A stretch of 64,000 nt of DNA from Acidimicrobiales bacterium (GCA_035630295.1 DASQKY010000044.1:59124-123123), one strand, 5' to 3'; shown: positions 15,504 through 25,787, numbered from the stretch's first letter. Notes: a model not told the origin generated them from the sequence alone. Numbers and translations: made by a program.

Positions 15504-17783
15504 TCAGGCCCGGCGGGCGCGGAGCACGACGCTGACGAAGGTCCGCTCGTCGCCCCGCAGGTGGTCGTTGCGGCGATCGACCCGGCGCAGCACGGCCACG
15601 GCCGCACCCACCGCTCCACCCACAGCCCCGCCCCGCCCCGGGGCCGTCCCCTCGGCCGGGAACCGACCCACGGCGGCGCCCACCGAGGCCGGCAGGAGCC
15701 CTCGTTCGAGGAGGGGCTTGCCGACCCCGTAGACCAGCTGGTGCGAGAAGGGGAAGGCGTGGTGGGTCTGCTCCTCGACCTCCTCGACCACGAAGCCGGC
15801 AGCGGCCACCCGCTCGGCCAGGTCGGCGGGCCGGTACAGCCGTTCGTGGCCGGTCCAGATCCCGACCAGCGGCCCGGGCCGGCGGATGGGGGCGCGACCG
15901 GCGGCTTCGAGCGAGCGGTTCACCGGGTCCCACCAGAAGGGGTAGTCGGCGTGGGGCACGCTGAGGACCAGGAGCCCACCCGGACGCAGCACCCGGTGCA
16001 GCTCCGCCAACCCGGCCGCGTCGTCGGGAAGGTGCTCCAGCACCTCCGAGGCCAGCACCCGGTCGACGCTGGCCCCGCGCAGGGGGAGGTGGGTCACGTC
16101 GGCCCGCACCACGGCGGCGGCCGGCACCTCCCGGGCGGCCCGGGCGGCGCGAGCCGGCGAGGCATCGGCGCCCAGCAGGTCGAGGCGGTGCAGCCGGTCG
16201 AGGAGGCGCAGGTGCGAGCCCAGGCCACAGCCGGCGTCGAGCACCCGCAACCCGTCGGCCAGGTCCAGCCGGTTGAGCATCCACCGGGTGCGGCGACGGT
16301 AGGCCATGTCGGCCTCGGCGCCCATCAGCGTGTCGATCAGCTCGGCCCGACCGGGCGTCGGCGGCACCGACCGGGTGGGCCGGGCCGACGGGGCGAGGGA
16401 CTGGACCGACCGCGCGTGAGGCAGAGCCGACCGGGCGGAGAGTCGGGGCAGCCGGGAGGGGGGTCGGGGCAGCCGGGAGGGGGGTCGGACCGCCCGGCCG
16501 GAGGGTTGGGTCGACGGGTCGGAGGGTCGGACCGACCGGTCCCGCCGGGGGACTGACAGGTCGGAGGGGCGGACTGACGGGTCGGAGGGTTGGGTCGACG
16601 GGTCGGAGGGTTGGGCCGACCGGGCGGGCCGGGCGGAGGGGGCGGGGCGCTCGGCCAGGCGCAGCAGGGCCGCCTCGTAGCGGTCGACGGACTCGGTCGG
16701 GGAGTAGGTGTCGTGCACGGCGGCCGCGGTGGGCACCGGGGGCGCGGGGTCGCGCAGGGCGGCCACCACGGCCCGGGCCAGGGCCGGGGGGTCGTCCGGG
16801 GGGACCAGCCAGCCGAGCCCGGTGCGGGTGACGACCTCGCGGGCGCCGGGGATGGCGCTGGTGACCAGGGGCGTGCCGCACAGCAGGGCCTCGAGCTGGA
16901 CGGCGGCGAAGCAGTCGCTCCGGGACGGCACCACCACCAGGTCGCACAGGGCGTAGAAGTCGGCCAGGCGCTGGCGGTCGAGCAGCAGGCCGAGCTCGGT
17001 GACGTGCGGGGCGGCCGCCGCGAACAGCGGGCCGCACCGGGCGTGGAAGTCCTCGTAGGCGACGGCGGTGTCGCCGGCGAAGAGCAGGTGGGTGCCGGGG
17101 GTGCCGGCGACGATGGCGGGCACGGCTCGCAGGAGCACGTCGAAGCCCTTCTCGGCCACGAAGCGGCCGGCGAAGCCCACGACCGGCCGCCCGGTGAGGC
17201 CCAGCTCCCGACGCCACCGGGCCACGGCCTCGGGGCGCGGCGCCGGGATCTCCACCGGCGGGTGGATGGCGCCGACGGGGCGCCCGAGCGACCGCAGGAA
17301 CGGCGACGAGCGGGCGTAGTCGGCGCCGAGGGTCACGACCTCGTCGGCCGATCGGAGAGCGGCCCGCAGCGTCACGTCCATGGCCCGCTGGACCACGGCG
17401 TTGGCCGGCCCCGAGGGCATGACCACGTCGCCCTGGTGGGTCACCAGGAGCGGCGTCCCCCGGGCCCGGGCCGTGGCCGCCACCAGCAGCGCCTCGGCCA
17501 TGGGGGTGTGGAGGTGCACCACGTCGTGGTCGGCCACGAGGCGGGCCAGGGCCGCCGGGTAGCCCGGCATCACCATGGTCCGGCTGAGCCGCCCCGCGGT
17601 GGGCACCCGCACCACCCGCACCCCGGCCAGCTCCTCGTGACGGGGGAGCGACCGGTCGTGCCGGGCGGCCAGCACCGTCACCTCGTGGCCGCGTGCGGCG
17701 AGGCCCTCGGCCAGCCGGGCCGCCAGGGCGGTGAGGCCGGTCCAGTGCGGGCGGTAGTACGTGAGCGTCACGAGGACCCGCAC
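15504..17783 (-). CDS. fused GT4 glycosyltransferase and SAM methyltransferase
   Basis: A 759-aa bifunctional protein. Residues about 1-385 form a GT-B family 4 transferase: VTLTYYRPHWTGLT, GRFVAEKGFDVLLRAV and the donor-site CFAAVQLEALLCGTPLV. A repetitive linker of about 80 residues (RPSDPSTQPSD-type repeats) follows. Residues about 465-759 are a class I methyltransferase (VLDAGCGLGSHLRL, VLASEVLEHLPDD, VLRPGGLLVLSVPH). One polypeptide probably transfers and methylates a sugar of a surface glycan. GTG start at 17783; the plus-strand TIGR03663 gene is divergent 91 bp away. Confidence 0.88.
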   Translation of the reverse strand: MRVLVTLTYYRPHWTGLTALAARLAEGLAARGHEVTVLAARHDRSLPRHEELAGVRVVRVPTAGRLSRTMVMPGYPAALARLVADHDVVHLHTPMAEALLVAATARARGTPLLVTHQGDVVMPSGPANAVVQRAMDVTLRAALRSADEVVTLGADYARSSPFLRSLGRPVGAIHPPVEIPAPRPEAVARWRRELGLTGRPVVGFAGRFVAEKGFDVLLRAVPAIVAGTPGTHLLFAGDTAVAYEDFHARCGPLFAAAAPHVTELGLLLDRQRLADFYALCDLVVVPSRSDCFAAVQLEALLCGTPLVTSAIPGAREVVTRTGLGWLVPPDDPPALARAVVAALRDPAPPVPTAAAVHDTYSPTESVDRYEAALLRLAERPAPSARPARSAQPSDPSTQPSDPSVRPSDLSVPRRDRSVRPSDPSTQPSGRAVRPPSRLPRPPSRLPRLSARSALPHARSVQSLAPSARPTRSVPPTPGRAELIDTLMGAEADMAYRRRTRWMLNRLDLADGLRVLDAGCGLGSHLRLLDRLHRLDLLGADASPARAARAAREVPAAAVVRADVTHLPLRGASVDRVLASEVLEHLPDDAAGLAELHRVLRPGGLLVLSVPHADYPFWWDPVNRSLEAAGRAPIRRPGPLVGIWTGHERLYRPADLAERVAAAGFVVEEVEEQTHHAFPFSHQLVYGVGKPLLERGLLPASVGAAVGRFPAEGTAPGRGGAVGGAVGAAVAVLRRVDRRNDHLRGDERTFVSVVLRARRA
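16380..16660. repeat. short tandem repeats coding the GT4-methyltransferase linker
   Basis: The plus strand repeats units such as GGTCGGGGCAGCCGGGAGGG (twice in a row near 16446-16487) and GGGTTGGGTCGACGGGTCGG (around 16504 and 16588). On the coding minus strand they give the Arg-Pro-Ser-Asp linker. Units of 21 nt keep frame, so the linker can expand or shrink. Confidence 0.75.
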
Positions 17784-17874
17784 CGGGCCTGTCTACCACC
17801 CACCCACCGACCGCCGGATCGGCCCGGGCGCCGGGGCCGCGCCTGCGCCGGGACCCGAAGGGCATGATGGGTCG

Positions 17875-19416
17875 GTGGGCGCGATCGGGCGATGGCGGGC
17901 GGCGGCGGCGATCACCGCCCTGTCGGCGGTGGCCCACCTGTGGCGGCTCGGGCAGCGCCCGCTGGCCCACGACGAGGCCATCGACGCCTTCTTCTCGTGG
18001 CAGGCCCGCAGCGGCGGGATCATGCGCTACGACCCCGTCTACCACGGTCCGTTGCGCTTCTACCTCGAGGGCGCCGTCCTGGGGAACCTCGGCACCAGCG
18101 CCTTCCACGCCCGGCTGGTGGCGGCCCTGGCCGGCATCGCCGCCACCGCGCTGCTCGCCGGGTCGACCCGCACGCTCGGGCGGGTCGGGGCCCCGGTGGC
18201 CGCCCTGCTGTTCACGGTGAGCCCCACCGTGCTGACCGTGACCCGGACCGGGCGGGAGGACTCCCTGGTCGCCCTGGTCAGCATCGGCCTGCTGCTGGTG
18301 GTGGCCCGAGCCCTGACCGAGCCCCGGCCGTGGCACCTGGTCGCCGGTGGCGCGCTGCTGGCCGCCAGCTTCGGGCTGAAGGAGACCACGTTCCTGTTCG
18401 GCCTGAACGCGCTGGTGTTCTTCCTCCTGGGCGGGGCCGCCGCCCTCCGGCGCCCGGGCGCGGCCCGGGATGCGGCGCGGCGGGTGGGCGCCCTCGGGAC
18501 CCAGCCGTGGGTGTGGACGCTGTGCGCCTTCGCCGTCACCTTCATGGTGATCTTCACCTCCGGGTTCCGCTACGCCGAAGGCCTCGAGTCGGGGCTCCTC
18601 GACGGGGTGCGGTACTGGTGGAGCCAGCACGACGTCGGCCGGGGAGGACAGCCCTGGTTCTTCTACCTCGCCGTCTACGCCGGCTACGAGTGGCTGATCG
18701 GGGGGGTGGCGGCCATCGGCGTGGTGGTGGTGGTGGCCCGGCGGCGGTCCCTGGTGGGGGCGTGGTTCGTGGCCATGGCCGTCGGCCAGGCGGCCCTCTA
18801 CTCCTGGGCCGGGGAGAAGTTCGCCTGGCTGGCGCTGCACCCCCTGCTGCCGACGGTGCTGCTGGCCGGGCTCGGGGCCCAGGCCGTGGCCGACCGCGTC
18901 CGCGCCCCCGCGGCCCGCCGCGCCCTGGCCACGGTGGCCGCGGTGGGGGTGGCGATCACCGCCGTGGTCGCCGTCCGCCCGGCCATCACCGACGGGGCCG
19001 ACCCCCGAGAGCTGCTGGTGACCGTGCAGACGTCGGTCGACGTCCCGCCCATCGTCGACCGCCTGGCCGCCGGGCAGCGCGACGGCACCATCGACTCCAT
19101 CATCGTCGACCAGTCCGGCGGCGGCTCCTGGCCCTGGGCCTGGTACCTCCACGACCTGGAGAACGTCAGCTACGGCACCCTCGACCCGGAGGTGCTCCCC
19201 ACCGACTTCGACGCCATGATCCTCCTGGCCCTCGAGCTCCCGCCCGAGGCCCCCGCGGGGTACCGGGTCGAGCGGTTCCGCCTCCGCGAGTGGTGGGTGC
19301 CGGACTACGCCAACGCCGGCGCCGGCGACCTGCTCCGATGGTTCGCCACCCGCGAGGTCTGGAGCCCCACCGCCAGCGCCGACCAGTACCTGGTCATCCG
19401 TGAGGCCGACCGCTGA
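17875..19416 (+). CDS. TIGR03663/Agl23-like membrane glycosyltransferase
   Basis: A 513-aa integral membrane protein. Near the N-terminus PLAHDEAIDAFFSWQARSG carries the DEA acidic motif of GT39/GT-C type enzymes, then GPLRFYLEGAVL and LTRTGREDSLVA, typical of TIGR03663 (Agl23, flippase-associated). Ten or so hydrophobic helices are followed by a short periplasmic domain (VSYGTLDPEVLP ... FRLREWWVPDY). GTG at 17875 is the first in-frame start before the conserved part; the longer frame from 17761 reads through the neighbour's start. TIGR03663 and YYY proteins occur together in archaea and Chloroflexi, as here with the next gene. Role in lipid-linked sugar handling is inferred. Confidence 0.8.
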   Translation: MGAIGRWRAAAAITALSAVAHLWRLGQRPLAHDEAIDAFFSWQARSGGIMRYDPVYHGPLRFYLEGAVLGNLGTSAFHARLVAALAGIAATALLAGSTRTLGRVGAPVAALLFTVSPTVLTVTRTGREDSLVALVSIGLLLVVARALTEPRPWHLVAGGALLAASFGLKETTFLFGLNALVFFLLGGAAALRRPGAARDAARRVGALGTQPWVWTLCAFAVTFMVIFTSGFRYAEGLESGLLDGVRYWWSQHDVGRGGQPWFFYLAVYAGYEWLIGGVAAIGVVVVVARRRSLVGAWFVAMAVGQAALYSWAGEKFAWLALHPLLPTVLLAGLGAQAVADRVRAPAARRALATVAAVGVAITAVVAVRPAITDGADPRELLVTVQTSVDVPPIVDRLAAGQRDGTIDSIIVDQSGGGSWPWAWYLHDLENVSYGTLDPEVLPTDFDAMILLALELPPEAPAGYRVERFRLREWWVPDYANAGAGDLLRWFATREVWSPTASADQYLVIREADR

Positions 19417-19423
19417 CCGAGGC

Positions 19424-22400
19424 TCACCGCGGCGCCACCGGCAGGCCGCCGGGCTGGCCGGCCAGGCAGGGCTGGTCGACGGCGGCGACGAAGGACGGGC
19501 CGTCCCGGAACACGACGGTCAGGCACGGAGCGGTGAGCAGGGCCCGGCGGCTCCGGGGGGTGGCCGCCGCCGCCTCCGTGGTGCCGAACACGACGTAGCC
19601 CACCGAGTAGCGCTGCAGCACCGACGTGATGACCCGGCCGTCGCCGCTCTCGTAGAGGGAGGACACGTCGGCCACCCGGTTGTAGACCGAGGGCTCGTAG
19701 GACCGGCGCTGCTGGCTCTGGTGGTACGGCCAGACGATGACGCTCGGCAGCCCGGTGTGCACCGCCACCCGCCCGGTCCAGGAGTAGTCCTCGCCCGGCA
19801 TCTCGGCCACCGTCGGCGTGCCCCGCACGTTGCCCTGCAGCCAGGCGATGAGGGGGCGGTCCTCACCGGGGTCGAACGAGGCCGCGCCGGCGGTGACGGT
19901 GAGGCCGGAGTCCAGGTAGGCCAACCCGTCGAGGGAGAGGCCGCCGCTGCTGGTGCGGTCGCCGAGGCGGACCGGCACCGCCAACTGGACGAAAGCCGTC
20001 AGCATCAGCACGGCCCCCACCAGCACCGCCCGGGCGGCCAGGCCGGTGGCTCGTGCGGCCGGCGGCTGGCCCCGGAGCCGACCGAGCAGGCGCACCGGCG
20101 GCGCGGCCAGGGCGCTCAGGGCGACGGCCGACCCCAGGGCCAGCAGCAGCCAGGCCTGGTACCAGCCCTTGAACACCGTGTTCATGCGGTCGAAGTCGTT
20201 GACCACGCTGAACTGCTCGATGCCGGCCACCATGGCCCAGCCCAGGGCCAGCAGCAACGACGGCGCCAGCCCGGTGCTGCCCACCGGGGCAGCGGTGCGG
20301 CGGGCCCGCCAGGCGACGGCGGCGCAGCCCAGGGCCAGCACCGCCGAGATGGCCAGGGTGGTCCGCTCCGGCGCCAGGCGGGAGACGACCAGCACCACCA
20401 CCGCGGCGGCCGCCGCCCCGGCGCCGAGGGCCGCCCGGCGGGGGGCCCGGACCGCGGCCGCGGCCAGCACCACGACGGTGCCCAGGGCCAGGAAGCCGAA
20501 GTGGGCCAGCCAGCTGGTGAACGGGGTGTGCATCGACGCGGCCTCGACCCCGGCGTCGGTGACCTCGGTGCGCCAGGCGTACGGGGCCCAGGCCACGAAC
20601 ACCACAGCCAGGGCGGCCAGGGCCGTCGCCCCGCAGCGGCGCCACGGCGCGCCGGCCAGCGTCGCCCCGGCCGGGGCCAGCGCCACCAGCAGCAGGGCGA
20701 GGGGCAGGTCCCAGGTGTTGACGGCGCGGGCCGCCCCCGCCAGGAGGCCGGTGAGGACGGCCAGGGTGGCCGGTTCCCGCCAACGGGCGGCCACCACCAG
20801 CGACCGGTTCCAGGCCAGGGCCGAGGTGACCACGGCCAGGAGGACGGGCAGGTCCATCACGTGGGGGTGCACGTCGCCGAAGAGGAGCGACCAGAGCGGG
20901 AACTCGGTGACGGCCGGCGACCCCGGGATGGTCCGGCTCAGGCCCCACCAGTCGAGCTCGCCGCGCTCCGAGCCGACGATCCGCCCCAGGATCGAGGGGA
21001 CGATGGCCGCGTTGGGCAGGAGCAGCACGAAGCCGGCGGCGACGAGCCCGGCCCGGCGGATCGCTCCCGTGGGGGCCGCCGGTCGGTCGGCCGACCGACC
21101 GGTTCGGCGGTCGGGGCGGCGGCCGGGGCGCAGGGCGGCGAGTGCGCACCCGGCCGAGTAGGCGGCGCCGCCCACCATGCTGCCGATGGCCCCCAGGGCC
21201 AGGTTCATGGTCAGGGCCGGCGACGTCCGCAGGATGCGGGCCGGCACCGACAGGAGCAGGTAGCCGCCGTAGTAGTAGTTGAGCGTGCCGCCGGCGTACC
21301 AGGCGTCGTAGGGCGGCAGGGTCCGGGTCCGCAGGACCGAGGTGAGCATGGCCAGCTCGAACGGCTTCTCGCCGCCGCGGAAGAGGTGCCACAGGTCCGG
21401 GTTGGCGGCGCGCAGCAGGAGCAGGGCCACGAAGGCGGCGGCGGCGACCACCTCGGCCTGCACCAGGGCCCGGCGGCGCTCCGCCCACAGCTCGGCCAGC
21501 AGGGCCCGGCGCCGGTGGGCGCACCACGCCCCGAGCCCGACCCAGGCCGCCCCGCAGGCCACCACCACCCCGCGGGTCAGGGGCACGCCGGCCCAGGTGA
21601 CGGCGGCGAAGACGGCGAAGCCGGTGACCACCAGGCCGACGACCTTGGCCATCCCCAGCCCGGCGTCGGGCAGGGCGCGCAGGGCCGGGGCCAGCACCAC
21701 GAAGGTGGCCAGGCCGAGCAGCTCCAGCAGGGCGAACCAGCCCAGGGCGTGGACCAGGGGGTTCCCGTCGGTGTCGAAGTCGTCGTCGAACGTGCCGATC
21801 CTGGCGTTGGCGGCCCGCTCGCCGGCGTGGAGCATGGCGCCGTTGGCCGAGCCGTGGTCGGGGTGCACGGCCACCGCGGTGGCCGCCGCCACCGGGTCGA
21901 GGCGGGCCAGCAGGCCCTCCGGCGGCACGTCCCGCACCCGCCGCCAGATCCGCACCTCCGGGTGGTCGTAGACGGAGTAGGCCTCCTCGGCCCCCGACTC
22001 GTCGAGCTGCCACGGCCCCAGCCTCGGCGGGCTGGTGAAGGTGGCGACCCGCTCGAAGCCCAGCCTCCCGGTGTCGAGCTCCTCGAAGAACCGGATGGTC
22101 GAGGGGTACCGGGCCGGGATGCGGGTCACGGTCCCCCACACCCGGGGCGAGGACTCGACCACGTAGTCGATGCGGCCGAGCTGCTCGGCCAGGCGCTCGA
22201 CCTTGTCGACGGTGTCGACCCCGAACAGGTCGAGCTGCTCGTACTCGTACGCCGTGGGCTCGGCCGGGGCCACGGCCAGCGGGAGCCCGTCGTCCCACGC
22301 CTCCACCGAGACCACGGCACCGGGCTCGACGTTCTGGGCCATCCAGCGCGAGGCGGTGACGCGGGTGTGCTCCTGGCCGTGGACGCCAGCCACGAACGCC

Positions 22401-23743
22401 ACCCCCCACAGCAGGGAGAGCCCGACCACGGCCGCCGCCCCGGCCGCCGCGGCCCGGGCCACGCGGGGCTCGCGCTGGCGCGCCGCCCGGGCCAGGGCCA
22501 CCAGCCCGTACCCGCCGCAGACGTGGAGGGCGGGCAGCATGGGCACGAAGTACCGGCCCGTGGTGACGCTCTGGCGCAGGACCAGGGCCAGGGGCACCAG
22601 CCAGGCGGCCACCACCACGGCGCTGGGCCACCGGCCCACGGCGGCCCGCCGGCGGACGAGGAGGGCGGCCCCCAGGGCGGCGGCGGCGAAGGTGCCGGGC
22701 CCGACGGTGAAGGTCACCAGCTGGCGGAGGGCGTCGAGGACCGGGGTGCGACCGGCCCACTGCAGGGCCGGCGGCAGGTCGAGGGCGTTCACCTCCCGGG
22801 TCCGGCGCAGGTCGGCCCAGAACTGGTCGGAGAGGCCGAGGCCCAGCCCGTCGAAGGCCGAGGGGTAGAGCACCCGGAAGGCCACCCCCGCCCCCACCAC
22901 CACGGCCCCGAGGCGGATCCAGTCGGCCCGCCGGCGGCGGGTGGCGGCGAGCCAGCCGCAGGCCACCAGCGGCACCAGCACCAGCGGGGCGGCGGTCAGC
23001 TTGGCCGCCAGGGCGGCACCGGCGGCCAGGCCGGCGACCAGCCCCGTGCGGGCCGCCGGCCCGGCCCGTGGCCCCCGGTCGAGGCCGAGGGTGGCCAGCA
23101 CGGCCAGGGCCGCGGCCAGCCCCAGCACCGGTTCGGAGCCCAGGAAGTGGGCGTGCTGGATGCCGAGGACCGAGACCGCGGCCAGGAAGGCGGCCGCCAC
23201 CCCGACCCACGGGTCGCGCAGGCGCCGGCCGATGAGGCCGACGACCACGACGGTGGCGGCATCGGCCAGGGCACCGAGGAGGCGGCCCACGAGGTCGACC
23301 TCGTAGGCGTCGTCGAAGCGGGCGTGGCCGTCCTCGTCGATGAGGGGCACCCCGGCCGTGTCGACCGCCCCGGCCACCAGCGCCGCCGGTTGGTCGCCGC
23401 CCTCCACGCCGTCGTGCAGCCACCCGGCGACGCCCCGGGAGACGGCCAGGGTGGCCGGCCCGTAGACGAAGGTGTCGGCCCCCCGGTAGGCGTTGGCCGG
23501 TGACCGCTGGCCGTCGAGCCAGTCCAGGACCGGACCGGCCACCGTGCCGTGGGGTGCCGGCGGGGGGGCCTGGGCCAGGGCCGAGGAGGTGAGGGACCAG
23601 TGGCGCTCGTCGGGGTGGAGGTGCTGGCGCTGGTCGTGGTCCAGGTTCCAGGTGCGCAGGAGCAGGCCGACGGCGGCGCAGGCCAGCACCGCGGCCCACC
23701 ACAGGGCCCGGCGGCGGGCCGGGCCCCGGCCGGCGGCGGCCAC
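19424..23743 (-). CDS. GT39-like / DUF2298 (YYY) two-part membrane protein
   Basis: A 1439-aa polytopic protein. The N-terminal half is GT39-like: LHPDERHWSLTSS with acidic DE, GSEPVLGLAAALAV, and a periplasmic insert after about residue 430. The C-terminal half, from about residue 760, is DUF2298/Chlor_Arch_YYY, shown by DAWYAGGTLNYYYGGYLLLS, FDRMNTVFKGWYQAW and AEMPGEDYSWTGRVAVHTGL. In other genomes these halves are often separate proteins. Around 25 TM segments are expected. It faces the Agl23-like gene tail to tail (7 bp) and follows the next membrane gene by 3 bp. Function, probably sugar transfer or flipping of lipid-linked glycans, is inferred. Confidence 0.85.
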   Translation of the reverse strand: MAAAGRGPARRRALWWAAVLACAAVGLLLRTWNLDHDQRQHLHPDERHWSLTSSALAQAPPPAPHGTVAGPVLDWLDGQRSPANAYRGADTFVYGPATLAVSRGVAGWLHDGVEGGDQPAALVAGAVDTAGVPLIDEDGHARFDDAYEVDLVGRLLGALADAATVVVVGLIGRRLRDPWVGVAAAFLAAVSVLGIQHAHFLGSEPVLGLAAALAVLATLGLDRGPRAGPAARTGLVAGLAAGAALAAKLTAAPLVLVPLVACGWLAATRRRRADWIRLGAVVVGAGVAFRVLYPSAFDGLGLGLSDQFWADLRRTREVNALDLPPALQWAGRTPVLDALRQLVTFTVGPGTFAAAALGAALLVRRRAAVGRWPSAVVVAAWLVPLALVLRQSVTTGRYFVPMLPALHVCGGYGLVALARAARQREPRVARAAAAGAAAVVGLSLLWGVAFVAGVHGQEHTRVTASRWMAQNVEPGAVVSVEAWDDGLPLAVAPAEPTAYEYEQLDLFGVDTVDKVERLAEQLGRIDYVVESSPRVWGTVTRIPARYPSTIRFFEELDTGRLGFERVATFTSPPRLGPWQLDESGAEEAYSVYDHPEVRIWRRVRDVPPEGLLARLDPVAAATAVAVHPDHGSANGAMLHAGERAANARIGTFDDDFDTDGNPLVHALGWFALLELLGLATFVVLAPALRALPDAGLGMAKVVGLVVTGFAVFAAVTWAGVPLTRGVVVACGAAWVGLGAWCAHRRRALLAELWAERRRALVQAEVVAAAAFVALLLLRAANPDLWHLFRGGEKPFELAMLTSVLRTRTLPPYDAWYAGGTLNYYYGGYLLLSVPARILRTSPALTMNLALGAIGSMVGGAAYSAGCALAALRPGRRPDRRTGRSADRPAAPTGAIRRAGLVAAGFVLLLPNAAIVPSILGRIVGSERGELDWWGLSRTIPGSPAVTEFPLWSLLFGDVHPHVMDLPVLLAVVTSALAWNRSLVVAARWREPATLAVLTGLLAGAARAVNTWDLPLALLLVALAPAGATLAGAPWRRCGATALAALAVVFVAWAPYAWRTEVTDAGVEAASMHTPFTSWLAHFGFLALGTVVVLAAAAVRAPRRAALGAGAAAAAVVVLVVSRLAPERTTLAISAVLALGCAAVAWRARRTAAPVGSTGLAPSLLLALGWAMVAGIEQFSVVNDFDRMNTVFKGWYQAWLLLALGSAVALSALAAPPVRLLGRLRGQPPAARATGLAARAVLVGAVLMLTAFVQLAVPVRLGDRTSSGGLSLDGLAYLDSGLTVTAGAASFDPGEDRPLIAWLQGNVRGTPTVAEMPGEDYSWTGRVAVHTGLPSVIVWPYHQSQQRRSYEPSVYNRVADVSSLYESGDGRVITSVLQRYSVGYVVFGTTEAAAATPRSRRALLTAPCLTVVFRDGPSFVAAVDQPCLAGQPGGLPVAPR

Positions 23744-23746
23744 GGC

Positions 23747-25645
23747 CTACACCTCGTAGATCTGGTAGTCGCCGCCGGAGAACACGGGGTCGCCGCGGCC
23801 CCGCCAGTAGGCGTCGGACGCCCCGTGCTCGAAGCGCTCCCGCGGCCCGATGGCCACGTAGTCGACGCTGTAGCGGGTCAGGAGGGCGTCCACGCCGGCG
23901 CTCCCCGAGAGGATCGTCCGGGTGGCCGCCAGCCGTTCCCGCCAGTCGGGCAGCCCCAGGTCGTCGGTCCAGCCCGGGTAGCCGGTGAGGGCCGGGACAC
24001 CGCTCAGGGCCGCCACCGCCGAGGTGTTGCTGGCCCCGTAGACCAGGGTGTCGCCGGGCTCCGCGGTGGCCCGCAGCCAGTGCGCGGCGGCCACGTCGTC
24101 GGCGTCGACCCAGGGGATGGCGCTGGAGCGCTGCATGGCCCGCAGCGTGTCGAGCGCCCCGGCGGAGGTGAGCGCCACGAGGGCCACGGCGGCGGCGACC
24201 GCCGCCGCGCCCCGGACGGCGGGGTGGCGGTGCCGGATCGGCCCCCGCACGGCCCGGGTGAGCAGCGCGGCGACGACCACGCAGGCCCCGAACTGCCAGA
24301 ACAGGAAGAACTTGGTGTTGTTCCACTCCGACGGGTGGAAGGCCACCAGGTTCGGCACCACGAACCACAGCCACAGCGGGGCGCTCAGCCGCCGCAGCCG
24401 GCGTGGCACCCCGCCCAACAGGGCGACGGCCAGGACGAGGGGGAGGAGCAGCCCGACGTTGCGGACCCAGAACCACGGCCAGGACTGGCCCGACTGGGCC
24501 GCCATCCATCCCGGCAGCCACCGCAGCCGGCTCGTCGGCGGCCGGATGGCCAGGGCCAGGGGCAGGCCCACGGCCATCGCCGGCCCCAGGAACCACCACC
24601 AGGTGGCCCGCCGGTCGACCACCAGGGCCAGCCCGCCCAGGGCCAGGGCGCTGAAGAGCATGTGGACGTGCGAGATGCCGGTGGTGCCCACCAGCAGGCC
24701 GGCGGCCACGAAGCCGCTGCGCACCCAGGCGGGCCGGGCCGCCAGCAGGAGGGTGCCGGCGGCCAGGCCGGTGACCACGCCCAGCAGGGTCGAGCGCTGG
24801 GCGTAGAGCGAGGCGGAGATGGTGTTGTCGACCCACAGGTGCTGCTCGGGCATGCGGGCGTAGGTCTGCGGGAGCGCGGTGAGCGTGCGCCACCCGCTCT
24901 GGCGGACGTCCTGGGCGAAGTACCAGGCGCCCACCCCGCCGGTGAGGGTGAAGAGCACCACGGTCAGCCCCGAGGTCAGGCGCGAGCCGGTGAGGCGCAG
25001 CACGAACGCGAACATCAGCGGCGGGAGGGAGGCGGCCAGGAGCCAGGCCGACCAGACCAGGGCCTGGGGGAGCTCCAGGCCGGTCACGGTGAAGAGGGAC
25101 CCGAAGTAGTTGGCCAGGACGTGGTAGCGCAGCGGCTCCCCGGCCGACAGGGGGAGCTCCAGGACCCGGTTGTCGCCGTAGGCGAAGGAGCCGGCGTAGG
25201 CCAGGTGGGCGGCCCAGTCCGCCCAGGTGGCCAGGCTGCCGGCCCGGATGCCCTCGCCGTCGGTCTGGTAGGCCAGCGCCAGGATCCGGGTGGACACCGC
25301 CCCGGTGACGAGGGTGAGCACGGCCAGCGGGCGCAGGCTGGCCGGGCGACGCCACGGCAGGCGCAGGCGGGCTCCGGCCCGTCGTGCCTCGCCCCGCAGC
25401 ACCCCCCGGTGCCGGAGCCCGCCGGCGACCGCCGGAGCCCCGGGGAGGACGAGCCCGCAGGCCAGCGCGGCCCAGCCCATGCCGAACGCCTCGAACCCGA
25501 CGAAGGACCCGGCCGACACGGTCACGGCCCCGACCACGATGCCGATGGGGAGGCGCTCCTCCAGGCGGAGCCGGACCCCGGTCCACGTGGTGAGCCCGAC
25601 GCCGATCGCCGCGATGGCCAGGACCAGCGCCGCGCTCAGGACCAT
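23747..25645 (-). CDS. polytopic membrane protein, possible glycosyltransferase
   Basis: About 632 aa from ATG at 25645 (an upstream in-frame start at 25738 would add 31 polar residues). About 12 TM helices; a TDGEGIRAGSLATWADWAAH segment early and a soluble C-terminal domain (SNTSAVAALSGVPALTGYPG, VDALLTRYSVDYVAIGPRER). The C-terminal domain resembles that of YYY proteins, with a nearby DYVAIG strand, so it is likely a paralogue of the DUF2298 half. Ends 3 bp before the YYY gene on the same strand, so one transcript. No strict catalytic motif recognised. Confidence 0.8.
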   Translation of the reverse strand: MVLSAALVLAIAAIGVGLTTWTGVRLRLEERLPIGIVVGAVTVSAGSFVGFEAFGMGWAALACGLVLPGAPAVAGGLRHRGVLRGEARRAGARLRLPWRRPASLRPLAVLTLVTGAVSTRILALAYQTDGEGIRAGSLATWADWAAHLAYAGSFAYGDNRVLELPLSAGEPLRYHVLANYFGSLFTVTGLELPQALVWSAWLLAASLPPLMFAFVLRLTGSRLTSGLTVVLFTLTGGVGAWYFAQDVRQSGWRTLTALPQTYARMPEQHLWVDNTISASLYAQRSTLLGVVTGLAAGTLLLAARPAWVRSGFVAAGLLVGTTGISHVHMLFSALALGGLALVVDRRATWWWFLGPAMAVGLPLALAIRPPTSRLRWLPGWMAAQSGQSWPWFWVRNVGLLLPLVLAVALLGGVPRRLRRLSAPLWLWFVVPNLVAFHPSEWNNTKFFLFWQFGACVVVAALLTRAVRGPIRHRHPAVRGAAAVAAAVALVALTSAGALDTLRAMQRSSAIPWVDADDVAAAHWLRATAEPGDTLVYGASNTSAVAALSGVPALTGYPGWTDDLGLPDWRERLAATRTILSGSAGVDALLTRYSVDYVAIGPRERFEHGASDAYWRGRGDPVFSGGDYQIYEV

Positions 25646-25787
25646 GGCCGGCGACAGTAGCGGTGGGCTCCGGCCGGGGCCGGACCCCCGGGCGACGACC
25701 GCCCGCCCCGGGGGTGACCCTCCGGGCGGGCACCGCAACTATGCTTCCGCCCACTCGATCTCCCCTGCTTGGAACGGGCGCCACAGG

